Positions 44,267-55,495 are shown, counted from the stretch's first letter. The stretch: 64,000 bases of DNA from Quercus robur (GCF_932294415.1 NC_065544.1:29527210-29591209), one strand, 5' to 3'. Notes: a model not told the origin generated them from the letters alone. Numbers and translations: made by a program.

Positions 44267-45268
44267 TGATAGGCCAAAAACGAATTGACTCCTTATGATA
44301 AATTAATTGATTAATTAGCTAAGTTTATTAATTAATCAAATTATCATGCAAAGCGCATGGTAGCACAAACAAATCACCAATAAACTAATTATGTAGTGGA
44401 AAATAAATAACATGGTGATTTGTTTACAAATGGGGAAAACCTAACAGCAAAAACCCCACTAGGTGATTTTCAGGTCACCACTCCCGAAATTCCATTATTA
44501 CCAAAACAAGCGGTTACAAGTAAAAGAATTCCAGTACCTTATACTAACCTATAGTGAACCCTTACCCAAATACCTAATTGGACTTGTTCTGTAGTAACAA
44601 TTTTCCATTTTGATTCACGTCTCCCAAGTACGTGACTCACCAATGCGCGGATCCCAGTACGCGACTTCAATCACAAACTAAAAAAGGTTGTTGGCTGCAA
44701 AATTCTTCAGTTCATCCCAACGATGATGATTAAGAAGATGTTTGGTCACAAAACCCTACGGTGCACATACACAGCAACTTCTTCACAAGAATGATGAACT
44801 AGGGCAAAACTTTGTCTCCGGTTACAAATTGCTTGAATAAACTTTGCTCAACACTTACGCAGCTTGTGTACACTTTGACGGCCCTTAAAATAATCCTTTT
44901 ATATGTCTAAGGTTAGAAGAAAAGAAAGACCGAACACATAATCACGGATTAGAGTAAAAAACAGAACTAAAATTTTGTTTTTCATAAACCTCGACAGATA
45001 GCTGTCTGTTAAGGTGCTGTCGAGCAACTGTCGAGCCTTGGGGTTGGAACAGCTTCTTAAGCTCAATGAATAGCTAGTTGTCGAGTTTTAATGAACAACA
45101 CTTCTTCAACTTGAATCTTGGACAGATTTGCTTGTCTTTAACACTTGATTTTAAAACACAGTTTCTTGAAGTATTAAACACATCTTAAATCTACCCAAAT
45201 ACAAGTAAAGTGCGTTTTGTCAAAGGATAAGCCAATTTCCTAACAAGTGAATCACATATGTCCTAACA
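44267..45268 (-). repeat. 5' LTR of element C
   Basis: About 1,002 bp. On minus it begins TGTTAGGACATATG. It matches the 3' copy throughout with scattered substitutions and a few small indels, for example an extra segment in the 3' copy after AAGTCAATT. Confidence 0.92.
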
Positions 45269-45273
45269 TATAT

Positions 45274-46080
45274 GAAATCAGTTTCTTATTTTTCCTTGCT
45301 GTTCTTTGTTGCTACATATGATTCAAAAGCTTTGGTTGGAGTTTTTCCTCTGCTTTGTAATGTAGGAAAGACCTTAAGAATTGAAATGCCTCCAGTTAGA
45401 TATGTTATGTTTCTAATATTCTATCTGTGTAATTTGAAATGTTACACACATAACTTATCACCCAAATTAGATTTATTGCATATTATTTGTAGGAAAATTT
45501 AATAGATTCAATACATACAGACTCATCCAAACCACAGAGACCAACCACACATATGATTCAATAATACGAATTATTTATATGAGTTGTTTAAATCTCTGTA
45601 TCATATACCCGTATCTGTATATCTTAGTTCTGCTATTGTACTACTTTATATAGATACATTACATATAGACTCATCCAAATCAGACTAACCACTCATTCAT
45701 TAAAAATCCATATGGCTCACACAACACACTGTCACAACGATATTTGGTTTACTTAGAAATAGGATAAAAATCCTAAAAGCCTGATTAGCCTTTAAAATGT
45801 TTCATGTTTTGGTTATTGGTTTACTGTAGCATTGCTCCAAAGCTCCCTAATTTTGCAATTGTAATGATCAGAAGCAATTGATGTAAACCCTAGAAGCATA
45901 GTTTTCTTCATTTTATTTTACATTGATGTTGAGAAAATGTAACTAAATTTTGTACCCGCAAAGACTCCCTGAAAAGTTTGTAAGGGAATATGGGAATAAA
46001 CTCTCCAGTGTTGCTACACTCACTACTCGTAATAGTAGCATTTGGCAAGTGAGGTTGGAGAAGGCTAACACAACTCGACA
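45274..46080. other. Spacer right of element C
   Basis: Resumes the sequence interrupted by element C. AT-rich. A 76-codon plus frame (45272-45502) has no recognisable feature. Confidence 0.5.
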
Positions 46081-46625
46081 CTATTCAGCTAAGTCATGTT
46101 CGTAATTCTGCATATGCTACTCAATAGCTCGGTACTATTGAACCCTGTCCAGTCATATCATCCACGCTCATGTGAATACACAGATATGCAACCTTTTGTA
46201 ATGCACTATTTTCAAGGATGTAAAGGATCCCTTAAAATTTTAAGCAAAATTTTGGGGGTGAGCTGTCCACCATTGCTACACTGATGTTCGCAGTTTTGCA
46301 TGTGCTGCTCAACAGTTTCGCACTGTTGAACCTTAACCACAAGTACCCATCCACACTCACATGAATACACAGATGTGCAACCCTTTGCAATGCACCTTTT
46401 TCGAGGAGGCAGAGCATCCCTGAAAAGTGTATGCATCAATTTTGGAGGTGAGCTATCCACCATTGCTACACTAATATTCGCAGTGCTGCATGTGCTCCTC
46501 AACAACTTCGCACTGTTGAACCCTGTCTAGTCATATCACCTACACGCACGTTAATACACAGATATGCATCCTTTTGTAATGCACCATTTTCAAGGATGAA
46601 GAGCATCCCTTAAAAGTTTATGATA

Positions 46626-46805
46626 CGGGTTAAGTTAATAATGTTAGTAGTGTTAGTATTTGATATGTAATGCATGCATATTGGTGGCATTGTGTAAGAA
46701 TATTTAACTTTTCTGTGTTATGCCGTAGGTGCAGTTGTCGCAGCTAATAGGCAACTCACTTCGACGGAACATAACAATGTCCTTAACTACGAGGATTACC
46801 TGTCT
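46626..46805 (+). repeat. Repeated terminal-exon unit, isolated copy
   Basis: GGTTAAGTTAATAATGTTAG to a TTATGCCGTAG acceptor-like site, then a short frame ending NYEDYLSE-stop. The same unit recurs three times in tandem at 49.08-49.62 kb. Confidence 0.7.
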
Positions 46806-47327
46806 GAATGAATGCATTATAGCATATATGTTTCAAGGCCATATTTAAGAGAACATCATGATCACATTATGTCTAAAGGCTCACCATATAATGGTGCCGC
46901 GAGATACCTATGAAAGAAGGATTTTTAGGCTTGAACTTTTTGGTTGCTTGGATTGCTCTCTCTTCCTTTGAACATGCTAGAAATTTTTTTCTTTACAAAC
47001 TTTTCTCTGACTTCATGTTTTGTGGGCAAATCAACTGAGGGAGATATGTTTGTATCATCTTCATCTAAGTCTATTATTTCTACCTAATGATCTTCCAATT
47101 TACAATTCTTGCTAGGTGGATATTGAATCTTAGTGATAGTCTTATCAAATATAAGAACATGGAAGCTTCAATTTCCTTCATATCTGAAAACTAAAAAAAT
47201 AATCATAACAGATAGAATGATATTCAATGAAATCCTGCCAACCATTACAAAACTAAATGTTGTTATCAGCTTTCTTCAATCCCACTTGCCAAATACCACC
47301 ATAGGGAGCAGTGAGTGTAGCTACAGT

Positions 47328-47577
47328 GGATAGCTTATCTCCAAATTCCATAACAAAATTTTCAGGGATCCTCTACAGCCACCAAATAAAGTTACATTGT
47401 TGTAATTGTGATGTAAAATGATATGGTACTATATAACTAGTGGAAGGTACAATGGATAGCTTATCTCCAAATTCCATCACAAAATTTTCAGGGATCCTCT
47501 ATAGCCACCAAATAAAGTTACATTGTTGTAATTGTGATGTAAAATGATATGTACTATATAACTAGTGGAAGGTACAT
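47328..47577. repeat. 126-bp tandem duplication
   Basis: GGATAGCTTATCTCC begins at 47328 and 47454. Both copies run through TTTTCAGGGATCCTCTA and AACTAGTGGAAGGTAC and are almost identical, so the event is recent compared with the surrounding repeats. Confidence 0.9.
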
Positions 47578-48715
47578 TACCAGTTTCATGTGTTGCATAG
47601 CAGAGGGGAGTATAATCTTGAAGAATTGAGAGGGTCTCCTGGCTATTACTCCTAACTGGTAGACACGGATGATGGTAAAAGCGTTTGGAATAGCATCCTT
47701 GAAAATGACCAAGGATAATAAACACTGTGATGTGTAAAAGTCAATTCTAGTTGGACTTTTGCTCAATAGGGGCAAAAGCCTAGAATCTCCATGATGGAGA
47801 TTCTAGGTTTTTGTATTGAGCAAAATATTTGGCAATATCATCCACGCTCACATAAATACACAGATATGCAACTTTTTGCAATGCACTGTTTTCAAGGATG
47901 TAAAGGATCCATCACAATTTTAAGTAAAATTTTGGGGGTGAGCTGTCCATCATTGCTACATTAATGTTCGCAGTTCTGGGTGTGCTGCTTAATACCTTGG
48001 CAGTATTGAACCCTGACCATAAGTACCCATCCACACTCACGTGAATACACAAATGTGCAACCCTTTGCAATGCACCATTTTCGAGGACGCAGAGTATCCC
48101 TGAAAAGTGTATGCACCAATTTTAGGGGTAAGCTGTCCACCATTGCTACACTAATGTTCGTAGTGCCATATGTGCTACTCAACAGCTTTGCACTATTGAA
48201 CCCTCTCTAGTGATATCACCTACACGCACGTCAATACACAGCTATACATCATTTTGCAACGCATCGTTTTCAAGGATGCAGAGCATCCCTGAAAATTTTA
48301 TGATACATTTAACACAACTCAGCACTGTCTTGTCAAGTCATGTTAGATGAAACATAAGAATGCTGAATAGTCTTCGCGTGAATAAATACACAACCTCTTT
48401 TGTAGTACACATCACCAGCTCGCTACTGTAGCACAAGCTGTAGCCATATCAAATAGCTACCTCAGCAAACCACATGCACCAACAGACGCCACTGTTTAGC
48501 CAAGTCATGTTCGCAGTTCTGCATGTGCTGCTCAACAACTCGCCACTGCAGAATACACTGTCGAGTCATATCATCTTTATTCATGTGAATACTTACCCTT
48601 AAGTATAGTCACATCCATGTAAATACTTGCCCTTGCAAAACTTCTATATAAAGTCTCATTTTCATCTACCCTTGCAAAACATCTACACATATTGATCTGA
48701 AGTTACATTTTCCAA

Positions 48716-49062
48716 TGTCAACGCGTAATTGGATGCTACCTCGTTTTCCAGATAACTATAGGAGGGAAAGTGATTCCAACGAGAGGGAATACTATGCTGG
48801 ACTGCGGCGAGAGTAGGACTTCCACGTGAATGAGTCCAACACTCTACATGATGATCTCATGCGACTCGGAGCACCTCTTGTCGACCGTATCTCGCTCACA
48901 CTGCCATGGTAAAACATGCACCAATATGAGCGTGTAGTGACTAAAATAAAAAATAAGAACAATCTTATGATACTTCGTAGGTGCAGATATCACATGCTAT
49001 AACTTGCGGAAGAGCTAGCCGCTGCAACCAACAGGCAACTCACTTTAGCGAAACGTAATGAT
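48716..49062 (+). pseudogene. Unrecognised two-exon coding segment
   Basis: From ATG 48716: MSTRNWMLPRFPDNYRRESD, then NEREYYAGLRRE, a TAG, FHVNESNTLHDDLMRLGAPL and VDRISLTLPW. Near 48980 a CTTCGTAG acceptor-like site is followed by LAEELAAATNRQLTLAKRND, the same peptide as in the repeated terminal exon downstream. Charged, helical character. No family recognised. One clear stop in the first exon. Confidence 0.4.
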
Positions 49063-49078
49063 GTGTGTTTTATGGCTA

Positions 49079-49625
49079 CGGGTTAAGTTAATAATGTTAG
49101 TAGTATTAGTGCTCGATATGTAATGCATGCATATTGGTGGCATCATGTAAGAATATTTAAGTTTTCTGTATTATGCCGTAGGTGCAGCCACCACAACCAA
49201 CAGGCAACTCACTCCGACGTAACGTAACAATGTCCTTGACTATGAGGATACCTATCAGAATGAATGCCTATGTGGTGTGTGTCTTATGTTTACAGTTAAA
49301 TTAATAATGTTAGTAGCGTTAGTGTTCGATATGCAATGCATGCATATTGGTGGCATCGTGTAAGAATATTTAAGTTTTCTGTGTTATGCCGTAGATGCAG
49401 CCGCCGCAACCAATAGGCAACTCACTCCAGTGGAACATAACAATATCCTCAACTACGAGGATTACCTGTCAGAATGAATGCCTATGTGGTGTGTGTGTTA
49501 TGTCTAGGGTTAAGTTAATAATGTTAGTAGTGTTAGTGTTCAATATGCAGTGCATGCATATTGGTGGCATTGTGTAAGTTATTTTAAGTTTTCTATGTTA
49601 TGTCGTAGGTGCTTATTAAAAAACA
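49079..49625 (+). repeat. Three tandem copies of an intron plus terminal exon
   Basis: Each unit has GTTAAGTTAATAATGTTAGT, GCATGCATATTGGTGGCAT, AAGTTTTCTGTGTTATGCCGTAG, then a short exon with AATNRQLT and, in the copy near 49400-49480, NYEDYLSE-stop. Starts are near 49080, 49295 and 49510, period about 210. The last unit is cut off after the acceptor. Confidence 0.75.
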
Positions 49626-49931
49626 TCATGTGTGGGAATATTTAACTTTTATGTGTTATGTGGGAATAATCTAGATTACGAATAACGTGCATGCTCCTCA
49701 CAATCAATAATAAGGTTTACATAGTACAAATGCAACAATAGTAACACACATACATATAAAACATAGTTAAGCAAAATAGTTCTCCAACAAAGTCCAATTA
49801 CACCACGACACAATTACTCTTCATCTGACATCTCCACGTCTGATTGATAAATGGGATTAGCGAAAGGTGATTGCATGTATTGTGCGTGCCTTACACTTCA
49901 CTGACTGTCGAATCTCGACTTGGGTTCGATA

Positions 49932-50231
49932 TCAATCAAGACGTATTTTCATTCGATTATTTTCTTCTATTATGTGGTTCAATGCTTTACAAAGTTCGTC
50001 GATCGTGTCTCTTGGAATCTGCGATGTGAGTTGTCGAGGCATTGGCAACTTATAACCAACCAACTCATCATAAAACATTTCTTGTTCACAGAGTAACCAA
50101 GCCCACTCTTATCTCATGGTATTGTGAACGTATGCACTATTTCGCAGATTTGGATTGATTAGATAGTTGAACTCATCTTCCAATACCCAACAACGACCCA
50201 TAGCAGTGAACACATCGCAAAGCCTATACAT
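49932..50231 (-). pseudogene. Unrecognised coding segment, 100 codons with one stop
   Basis: From ATG 50231 on minus: MYRLCDVFTAMGRCWVLEDE, FNYLINPNLRNSAYVHNTMR, TAA stop, EWAWLLCEQEMFYDELVGYK, LPMPRQLTSQIPRDTIDELC, then an ALNHIIEENNRMKIRLD coiled coil and TGA at 49934-49932. The even amino-acid composition, tryptophans and heptads over 100 codons look like decayed protein, not chance. It is invisible as a long ORF because of the stop. Family not recognised. It lies antisense to the repeated exons. Confidence 0.5.
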
Positions 50232-50860
50232 TTATGGGTTGCCAAAACCAGACATTGATGCTAAATACAATAACATGAAATGATCAAGTTAATAGTGTGC
50301 ATCAACTGTTGATAAATAATGTAATGCTGCATAAGATGGTACATGATAAAGGCATTCATAAATTTGTATACTATTACATGCTAAAAATTAAATACTAACA
50401 CTCACATTTGACCATAAACATTAGATGTTGTTGTTAATGTCTACACGTTGTGTGCAATACAAAATGTTGTTGTTAATGTCTGACTAATGATGATTATGTA
50501 CACACCCCTATATGATTGTGACCAATGATGATTATGTGCAATACAAAATGTTGCTATGGTAAAGATTTCATTCTCTTGTGATTAAAATTTACTACAACAA
50601 ACAACCAAAATCACACCAATGTACTCACTTCACTCATTCAACCAAAAAAATAAAAATTCAGTACAATATAAAATGAAAATATCATTGCCATAAAATTTTG
50701 GTGTGAGTTTTTTACCTGAGGTGATACAAATTTCCGTTGAGTCCAGAAGCAGCTGTGGATTTGTGGAGCAGAGTGGAATTTAGTTCAGATGGAAAGCAAG
50801 ACACTCTAAATGAGAGGAGAAGTGAAGCTATTATATGAGAATAACTTGATTTTGGGGAGT
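50232..50860. other. Spacer within the repeat block
   Basis: Contains GTTAATGTCTGACTAATGATG near 50480, closely like GTTAATGTCTGACAAATGATG near 37654 on the other side of element C. It supports one interrupted block. Confidence 0.55.
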
Positions 50861-50872
50861 GCGAGTTTGCTT

Positions 50873-51166
50873 TATAACTCGACATTAGAGTAATCGAGTT
50901 ATGTTAAAACTTTGACAGACTACGCCTGACATTAAAACAGTCTAAAACAACTATATATAACTCGATTTTATGATAATCGAGTTATTCAGGGAAAAAAACA
51001 GTTTGAAACAACTATATATAACTCGATTTTATGATAATCGAGTTATTTAGGGATTAAAAAAGAAAAGAAAATGCCACGCTGGCTGGCCAGCATGGCACAA
51101 AGTTGAGGCTAACTCGATTATACAAGTTCTTTACAAAACTTGACTTTGCCATTATCGAGTTACAAA
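50873..51166. repeat. Right hairpin array, 9-9-9 geometry
   Basis: TAACTCGAT, 9-nt TTTATGATA, ATCGAGTTA at 50958-50984 and again at 51019-51045. A third near 50873-50900 with one arm mismatch, and a degenerate one near 51137-51164. Same arms and loop length as the left array at 33.4-33.9 kb. Confidence 0.8.
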
Positions 51167-51483
51167 AGAAGAACATTTTCCTAATTAGTTTGAAAAAGAG
51201 GGTAAAACACTTGTTTTTTTGCATGAAAAGGGCATTTGCCATTTTGGCCCAATCAATACTACTTATTTTATTTCTATTCCTATTTCCATTACTTACATTA
51301 AAAGGGTCCAATTAGTATATACTTTAAGGTATATATTAATCATTTATTTTAATAAAATTTTTACGAAGAACTGAAAAAATTAACAAAACTTTGGTGAATC
51401 CATATTAAAAAGAGCGAAGAGGTGGTATGAATAATGGAATTTTTTTTCTAAATAACAATAAATATTAAAAAATTTAGTTAATT

Positions 51484-51928
51484 GTCACGTTTCAAAACAA
51501 TGTTGAAAACTAGCATCTCGAGTGTCTAAAACTCGAGTTCCAAGATAAAAATCGAGTTTTTAAGTCTCGATTTGTAAGTGGATTAGTCAAAAGTGGAAAA
51601 AATTAAGCTGAAAATCGAGTTTTAAAGATTCGATTTCCATAAATTGAATAAAAACGCCGCTATAGGTCTATAAAACGTCACTATAGGGCTTAAAAACGCC
51701 ATTATAGGATTCCATAAACCTGTACTTAAGAAAAAAAATTTCCAGGAAAACGCCACTATAGGGCTTTAAAACGTCATTGAAAGGCATAAAAACGCCACTA
51801 TAGGTGAAATTTTTTTCGCATGAAACTCGAGTCTTAGAGACTCGAGATTTATGTGAGCTTTTTCTAATATGGATCTCGAGTTTCTAAAACTCGAGATGCT
51901 ACTTTCCTTTATTGTTTCAAACGTTGCC
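51484..51928. mobile_element. Mutator-like MITE with CTCGAG hairpin ends
   Basis: Left end GTCACGTTTCAAAACAATG then AGCATCTCGAG; right end, reversed, GGCAACGTTTGAAACAATA then AGCATCTCGAG. Flanks TAGTTAATT and TAACTAACT match at 6 of 9, all differences transitions. The centre holds about seven copies of AACGCCACTATAGGG-like words. No coding capacity. The class is inferred from the duplication length and long ends. Confidence 0.6.
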
Positions 51929-52507
51929 TAACTAACTATATACAATTATTTTGCATTGCTGTTTTACACATTACCTCATGAATAATGTTTTGGGCGCTTT
52001 AAAATTTTGGTGAGTTCGTTTATACGCGCTGTTTGATGCTTTTGCTAAACAACTCTATTTAACAAAAACTTATGGTTCCGAACTGTACACTATACATCCT
52101 TCAGAGTCCGGACCGTAGAGAGGAGCTACTCTTAGAAAATAGGAGAAAGAGGAGGACTGCTTAACCTGCTCCGCTGTAGCAGACCGTACGGTATGGATCA
52201 ACTATATTGATCAAGACTTGACAATAAAAAAACTTAGGTAGTCTCAAAGCAGCGCTTCGGACTCTCACATTAAAATGCGCCCCACAATAGGTCCCACGTC
52301 TTTTCTTTATCTCAATTACTCTTTGTTCTCTCCTTACTCCATACTCCATACAGCAAATAAATATTCTTGGCGAAACCTAGATGCAATTATTTCTTGTCAA
52401 ATGTCAAATGCGTTTGCAGCTCCAATTCAAACGAGTAGGGATTTTGTATGATTTTATTTGGCCAACAAATATCTCTCTCTATCCCTCAACTTTTAGTCTA
52501 AGTTTGA

Positions 52508-52544
<37 letters not shown>

Positions 52545-52780
52545 TGATTGATTGATTCAGCAAGCCATTCAAATCTGTGGGACTTTAAAAGATTTAGACT
52601 ATACAATTTACCGTGGTATTATAAATATGTTCACATTGTTGTAAAAAATAAAATAAAATGGAGAATTGATAAGAGGATTTCGCAAGATAGTGCAATTGAT
52701 AGCCAGACACGAACTCTGGCTCCAACGAGCCACGAAAGAAGGGTCTAGTTTGATCTCCCCTGCCCTCTCTCAAAACTGAA
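51929..52780. other. Spacer with ATT microsatellite
   Basis: No gene recognised. ATT/TTA repeat of about 11 units at 52511-52543. Confidence 0.6.
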
Positions 52781-52786
52781 CTCTAA

Positions 52787-53201
52787 GCCTTGTTTGGTTT
52801 AAAAAAATGGTCACTCATCACTCAGTTTTTATCACCCATCACTCATCACTCAGTTTTCATTACTCATCACTTATTACTTATCACTCATCACTTAAAACAC
52901 CCCACCCTGTTTGGCACCATCACTCACTTGTCATCACTCAATATTTTTCAATTATTTGTGAGCCCCATACTTGTACCTTGTGTAGCTTTAACTTTTTTTT
53001 TTTTTCCCTTCAACCCCCAGTAGCTAAATTCACTGAACCCAGAGAGAAAAAAATAATAATAAAAAAAAAACCAAACTCACTAAACCCAGGAAAAAAAGAA
53101 AAAAGAAAAAAAAAAAGGAGGATGAACTGAAGACCGAACAGTGAAAAAAAAAAAAAAAAAAGAGAAAGAGACGAAGAATTGAAGAAAGAATCAGTGAAGA
53201 G

Positions 53202-53240
<39 letters not shown>

Positions 53241-53706
53241 GAAGAACTGAAGAAAGAATTAGTGAAGAGAGAAAAAAAAAAAAAAAAAAAAAGACCGCAT
53301 AGTGAAAAGAAGAACTGAAGAAAGAATCAGTGAAGAGAAAAAAAAAAAAAAAAAAAAAAAGAAGACCGAATGGTGAAAAGAAGAACTGAAGAAAGAATCA
53401 GTGAAGAGAAAAAAAAAAAAAAAAAGAGTCAAAGGTCAAAAGTTACGGCTATGGGTCCCTCCATGTGTGTATAATTACAAAAATGCCATTGAGTTATGAG
53501 TTATGAAAATTGAAAACAGCTAAAATGTGTTTTCAGTTTCCATAACTCATAACTCAAAAATCAAAGAATTGAGTGATAGAAACTGAGTCACGGATGATGA
53601 GTGATGGTGTCCAAACAAAAAAAATTTTGTGGCTCCCACAAATTTTGGATGATGAGTGATGAAAACAAAATCATATCACTCAAAACTCACTCATCCAAAC
53701 AACACC
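52787..53706. mobile_element. Tourist-like (PIF/Harbinger) non-autonomous element, 920 bp
   Basis: Ends GCCTTGTTTGG and, reversed, GGTGTTGTTTGG, flanked by TAA on both sides (52784-52786 and 53707-53709). Subterminal regions are tandem CACTCATCACTCA and their complements. The TAA duplication plus GCCTTGTTTGG fits the Tourist group. No transposase inside. Confidence 0.75.
53125..53425. repeat. A-rich tandem repeats inside the Tourist-like element
   Basis: About four units of GAAGAACTGAAGAAAGAATCAG followed by TGAAGAGAAAA and a 17-27 base A run. The A runs differ in length between units. Confidence 0.85.
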
Positions 53707-53709
53707 TAA

Positions 53710-55380
53710 TTTTCTCTCCTCTCAATCAGTTCACCTGGGGTTGGGATTTGGTAATTTTTGTTGAACGTGTCTTTCACATGAGTTCAAATGTTAGTTTTAA
53801 CAGTATAATAACAGATGTAGTGAGTTAGCACATGCGTGTAGTTCACGTACTAGATTAGCTAAATTAAAAGTTCATGGGTGTTATAGCAACTGTACACCAA
53901 AATTTAGGGGGATTTTGAACATTTTTTCCCAATATGTGATGGCTTCTTTCTTCAAAAATTATTGACTTGGTCAATAGCATATTGCTGAAGTTACTTTTGC
54001 AGCTGCCAGGTCACTAGGTAATTAATATTGCCAAAAATTATTTGATTGTTTTTTTTTTTTGGGTGGCGTGGCTTTTTTCTACTGGATTTTGTCCCTTTCG
54101 GTCCAGCTAAGTACAGGTGTATACTTTCGGTGTAAAATGCAGAAGAGGTAAAACGAAATCTGAAAGACTTTTATTGGGAGAAACTTACGGTGAGTTCTAG
54201 TATGAGTATCACATAAATAATTTTGATTTTGAAGGTAGAATGAAGATAACTTCATGTTTTGATTTTGGCTAGAGTTTCATACTAATAACGTGTTGTAAAA
54301 TAATGGAAATATCAAGAAAAAAGAAAGATCTATGAGAATGAAAAAATATAAATAGAACTCAAGTGGTCATCCGAAGTCCGAACTATAGCTTGGTAGCAGT
54401 ACTGATAGCCTTACTTGAAAATACACAAGTTTTTTTTTTTTTTTTTTTTTAATAATAATAATTAGAAGGGCCCTAAGTTTAACTTGAACACAATGTTAGC
54501 GCCCGTTAGGTCAGAGATTCTAATAACATTGTTTATACTTTTTAAAAATACATGTAAGTGAAAAAGTATGAAAATATGTATAATATTATTTAAAAACTGA
54601 AAACTGTTGTTTAAACAACAGTAGCAAATGACCCTTAATAGCCTTAGTTGAAAATAAATTTTTTCCAAGTGTGTTTTGGTTGTTAGCAGTTATATACATT
54701 ATACAGAACAAACAAAACTATAGAAGTTGGCTCCTTGAGTCGGAAAAATAAAAGAATATGACGCATGAAAAATAAGAATCCACTAGTTAATTAGTTATGG
54801 AATTCCAAAGGGCATGTGAATGAAAATTGAAAATATTAACTCAACCTATTGAGTTAAATAGCATTAATGCTTTCTGCTTCATTTATTTATTTTCTAGAGT
54901 TGATCAGTCATGCCTAGAAGAAGGGAAGAGACAACATTTCTTATTAGATGCAATTAGTGTGACTTTATGTATATACTATTTAGATTTATGAAAAATTAAA
55001 TGTTCACCATAAAATAATTTTTTTCATTTCATTGTAAATATAGTAGTCCTAATATGAAAAATTAATTCAAGAGATTAAAGACTTAAAGTCAAGAGGACTC
55101 CCACTAAAAAGTTGGGAGACATTAACAAAATAGAGGTAAAGTTTTTTTTTTTTTTTTTTGACAGAGGAGGTAAAGCTTTTGGAATCTTGTAAAAATAGTT
55201 CAAAACAATTCAACGGACAAGGCATAGAGATTTCGAATCCCAACCGACTTTTGACAAAAATTAAAAACGACATCGTTTGGTCCTAAACGCATATATACTG
55301 CCAATAGTGACTCGGTAAATTTTGAATAAATAATTAAATATAGTTGTTTTTATTTTTTACCTCAGTAACAGTTTTTGACT
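53710..55380. other. AT-rich spacer
   Basis: No gene seen. Holds T tracts near 54430 and 55142 and a perfect 20-bp palindrome at 54603-54622 (ACTGTTGTTTAAACAACAGT). Confidence 0.6.
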
Positions 55381-55384
55381 TTTT

Positions 55385-55495
55385 AAAAAGATACAATCCA
55401 CGTGGCCCACCCCTTTTTTCTGAAATACCAAAAATACCCTTTTCACCTTTCCCTTTTCTCTCACGCTCATCCACCGACGAATACACACACTGAGA

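Larger units (their letters stand above)
37741..45268 (-). mobile_element. Element C: LTR retrotransposon with gag but no pol
   Basis: LTRs 37741-38740 (3') and 44267-45268 (5'), ends TGTTAGG...TATCA on the minus strand, flanked by the perfect duplication TATAT (37736-37740 and 45269-45273). A primer-binding site and polypurine tract are in the right places. The 5.5-kb interior carries a Copia-type gag (44193-42307) and, downstream in the same orientation, a plant transposon-type ORF (40425-39299). I find no RT, integrase or protease. It is therefore a non-autonomous element that would depend on a partner's enzymes. Confidence 0.92.
46080..48590. repeat. Higher-order tandem repeats of about 188 bp
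   Basis: Units carry GCTGTCCACCATTGCTACAC, GTTCGCAGTTNTGCATGTGCTGCTCAACA and CATGAATACACAGATGTGCA. Successive starts lie near 46258 and 46446 (period about 188). A pair of units (about 46190-46625) is repeated as a block at about 47870-48302, and a further partial copy is at 48475-48590. Units have diverged by about 10-20% as judged by eye. Frames read through them on minus are not genes. Confidence 0.8.

Noticed and set aside
45272..45502. 76-codon plus-strand frame
   Set aside because: Starts at the element C target site; hydrophobic by AT composition; no family.
46212..48182. Minus-strand Cys-rich frames (CSTANISVAMVDSSPPK)
   Set aside because: The peptide recurs only because the 188-bp DNA unit recurs; all frames are short and differ between units.
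33424..51166. Simple terminal inverted repeats for the 33-51 kb block
   Set aside because: I compared the outer sequences (GGGAAAATGCATGG on the left, reversed GGCAAATGCCC on the right) and the match is too weak to call termini or a target duplication.
53601..53828. 75-codon plus-strand frame
   Set aside because: Runs across the right end of the Tourist-like element into spacer; no coding features.
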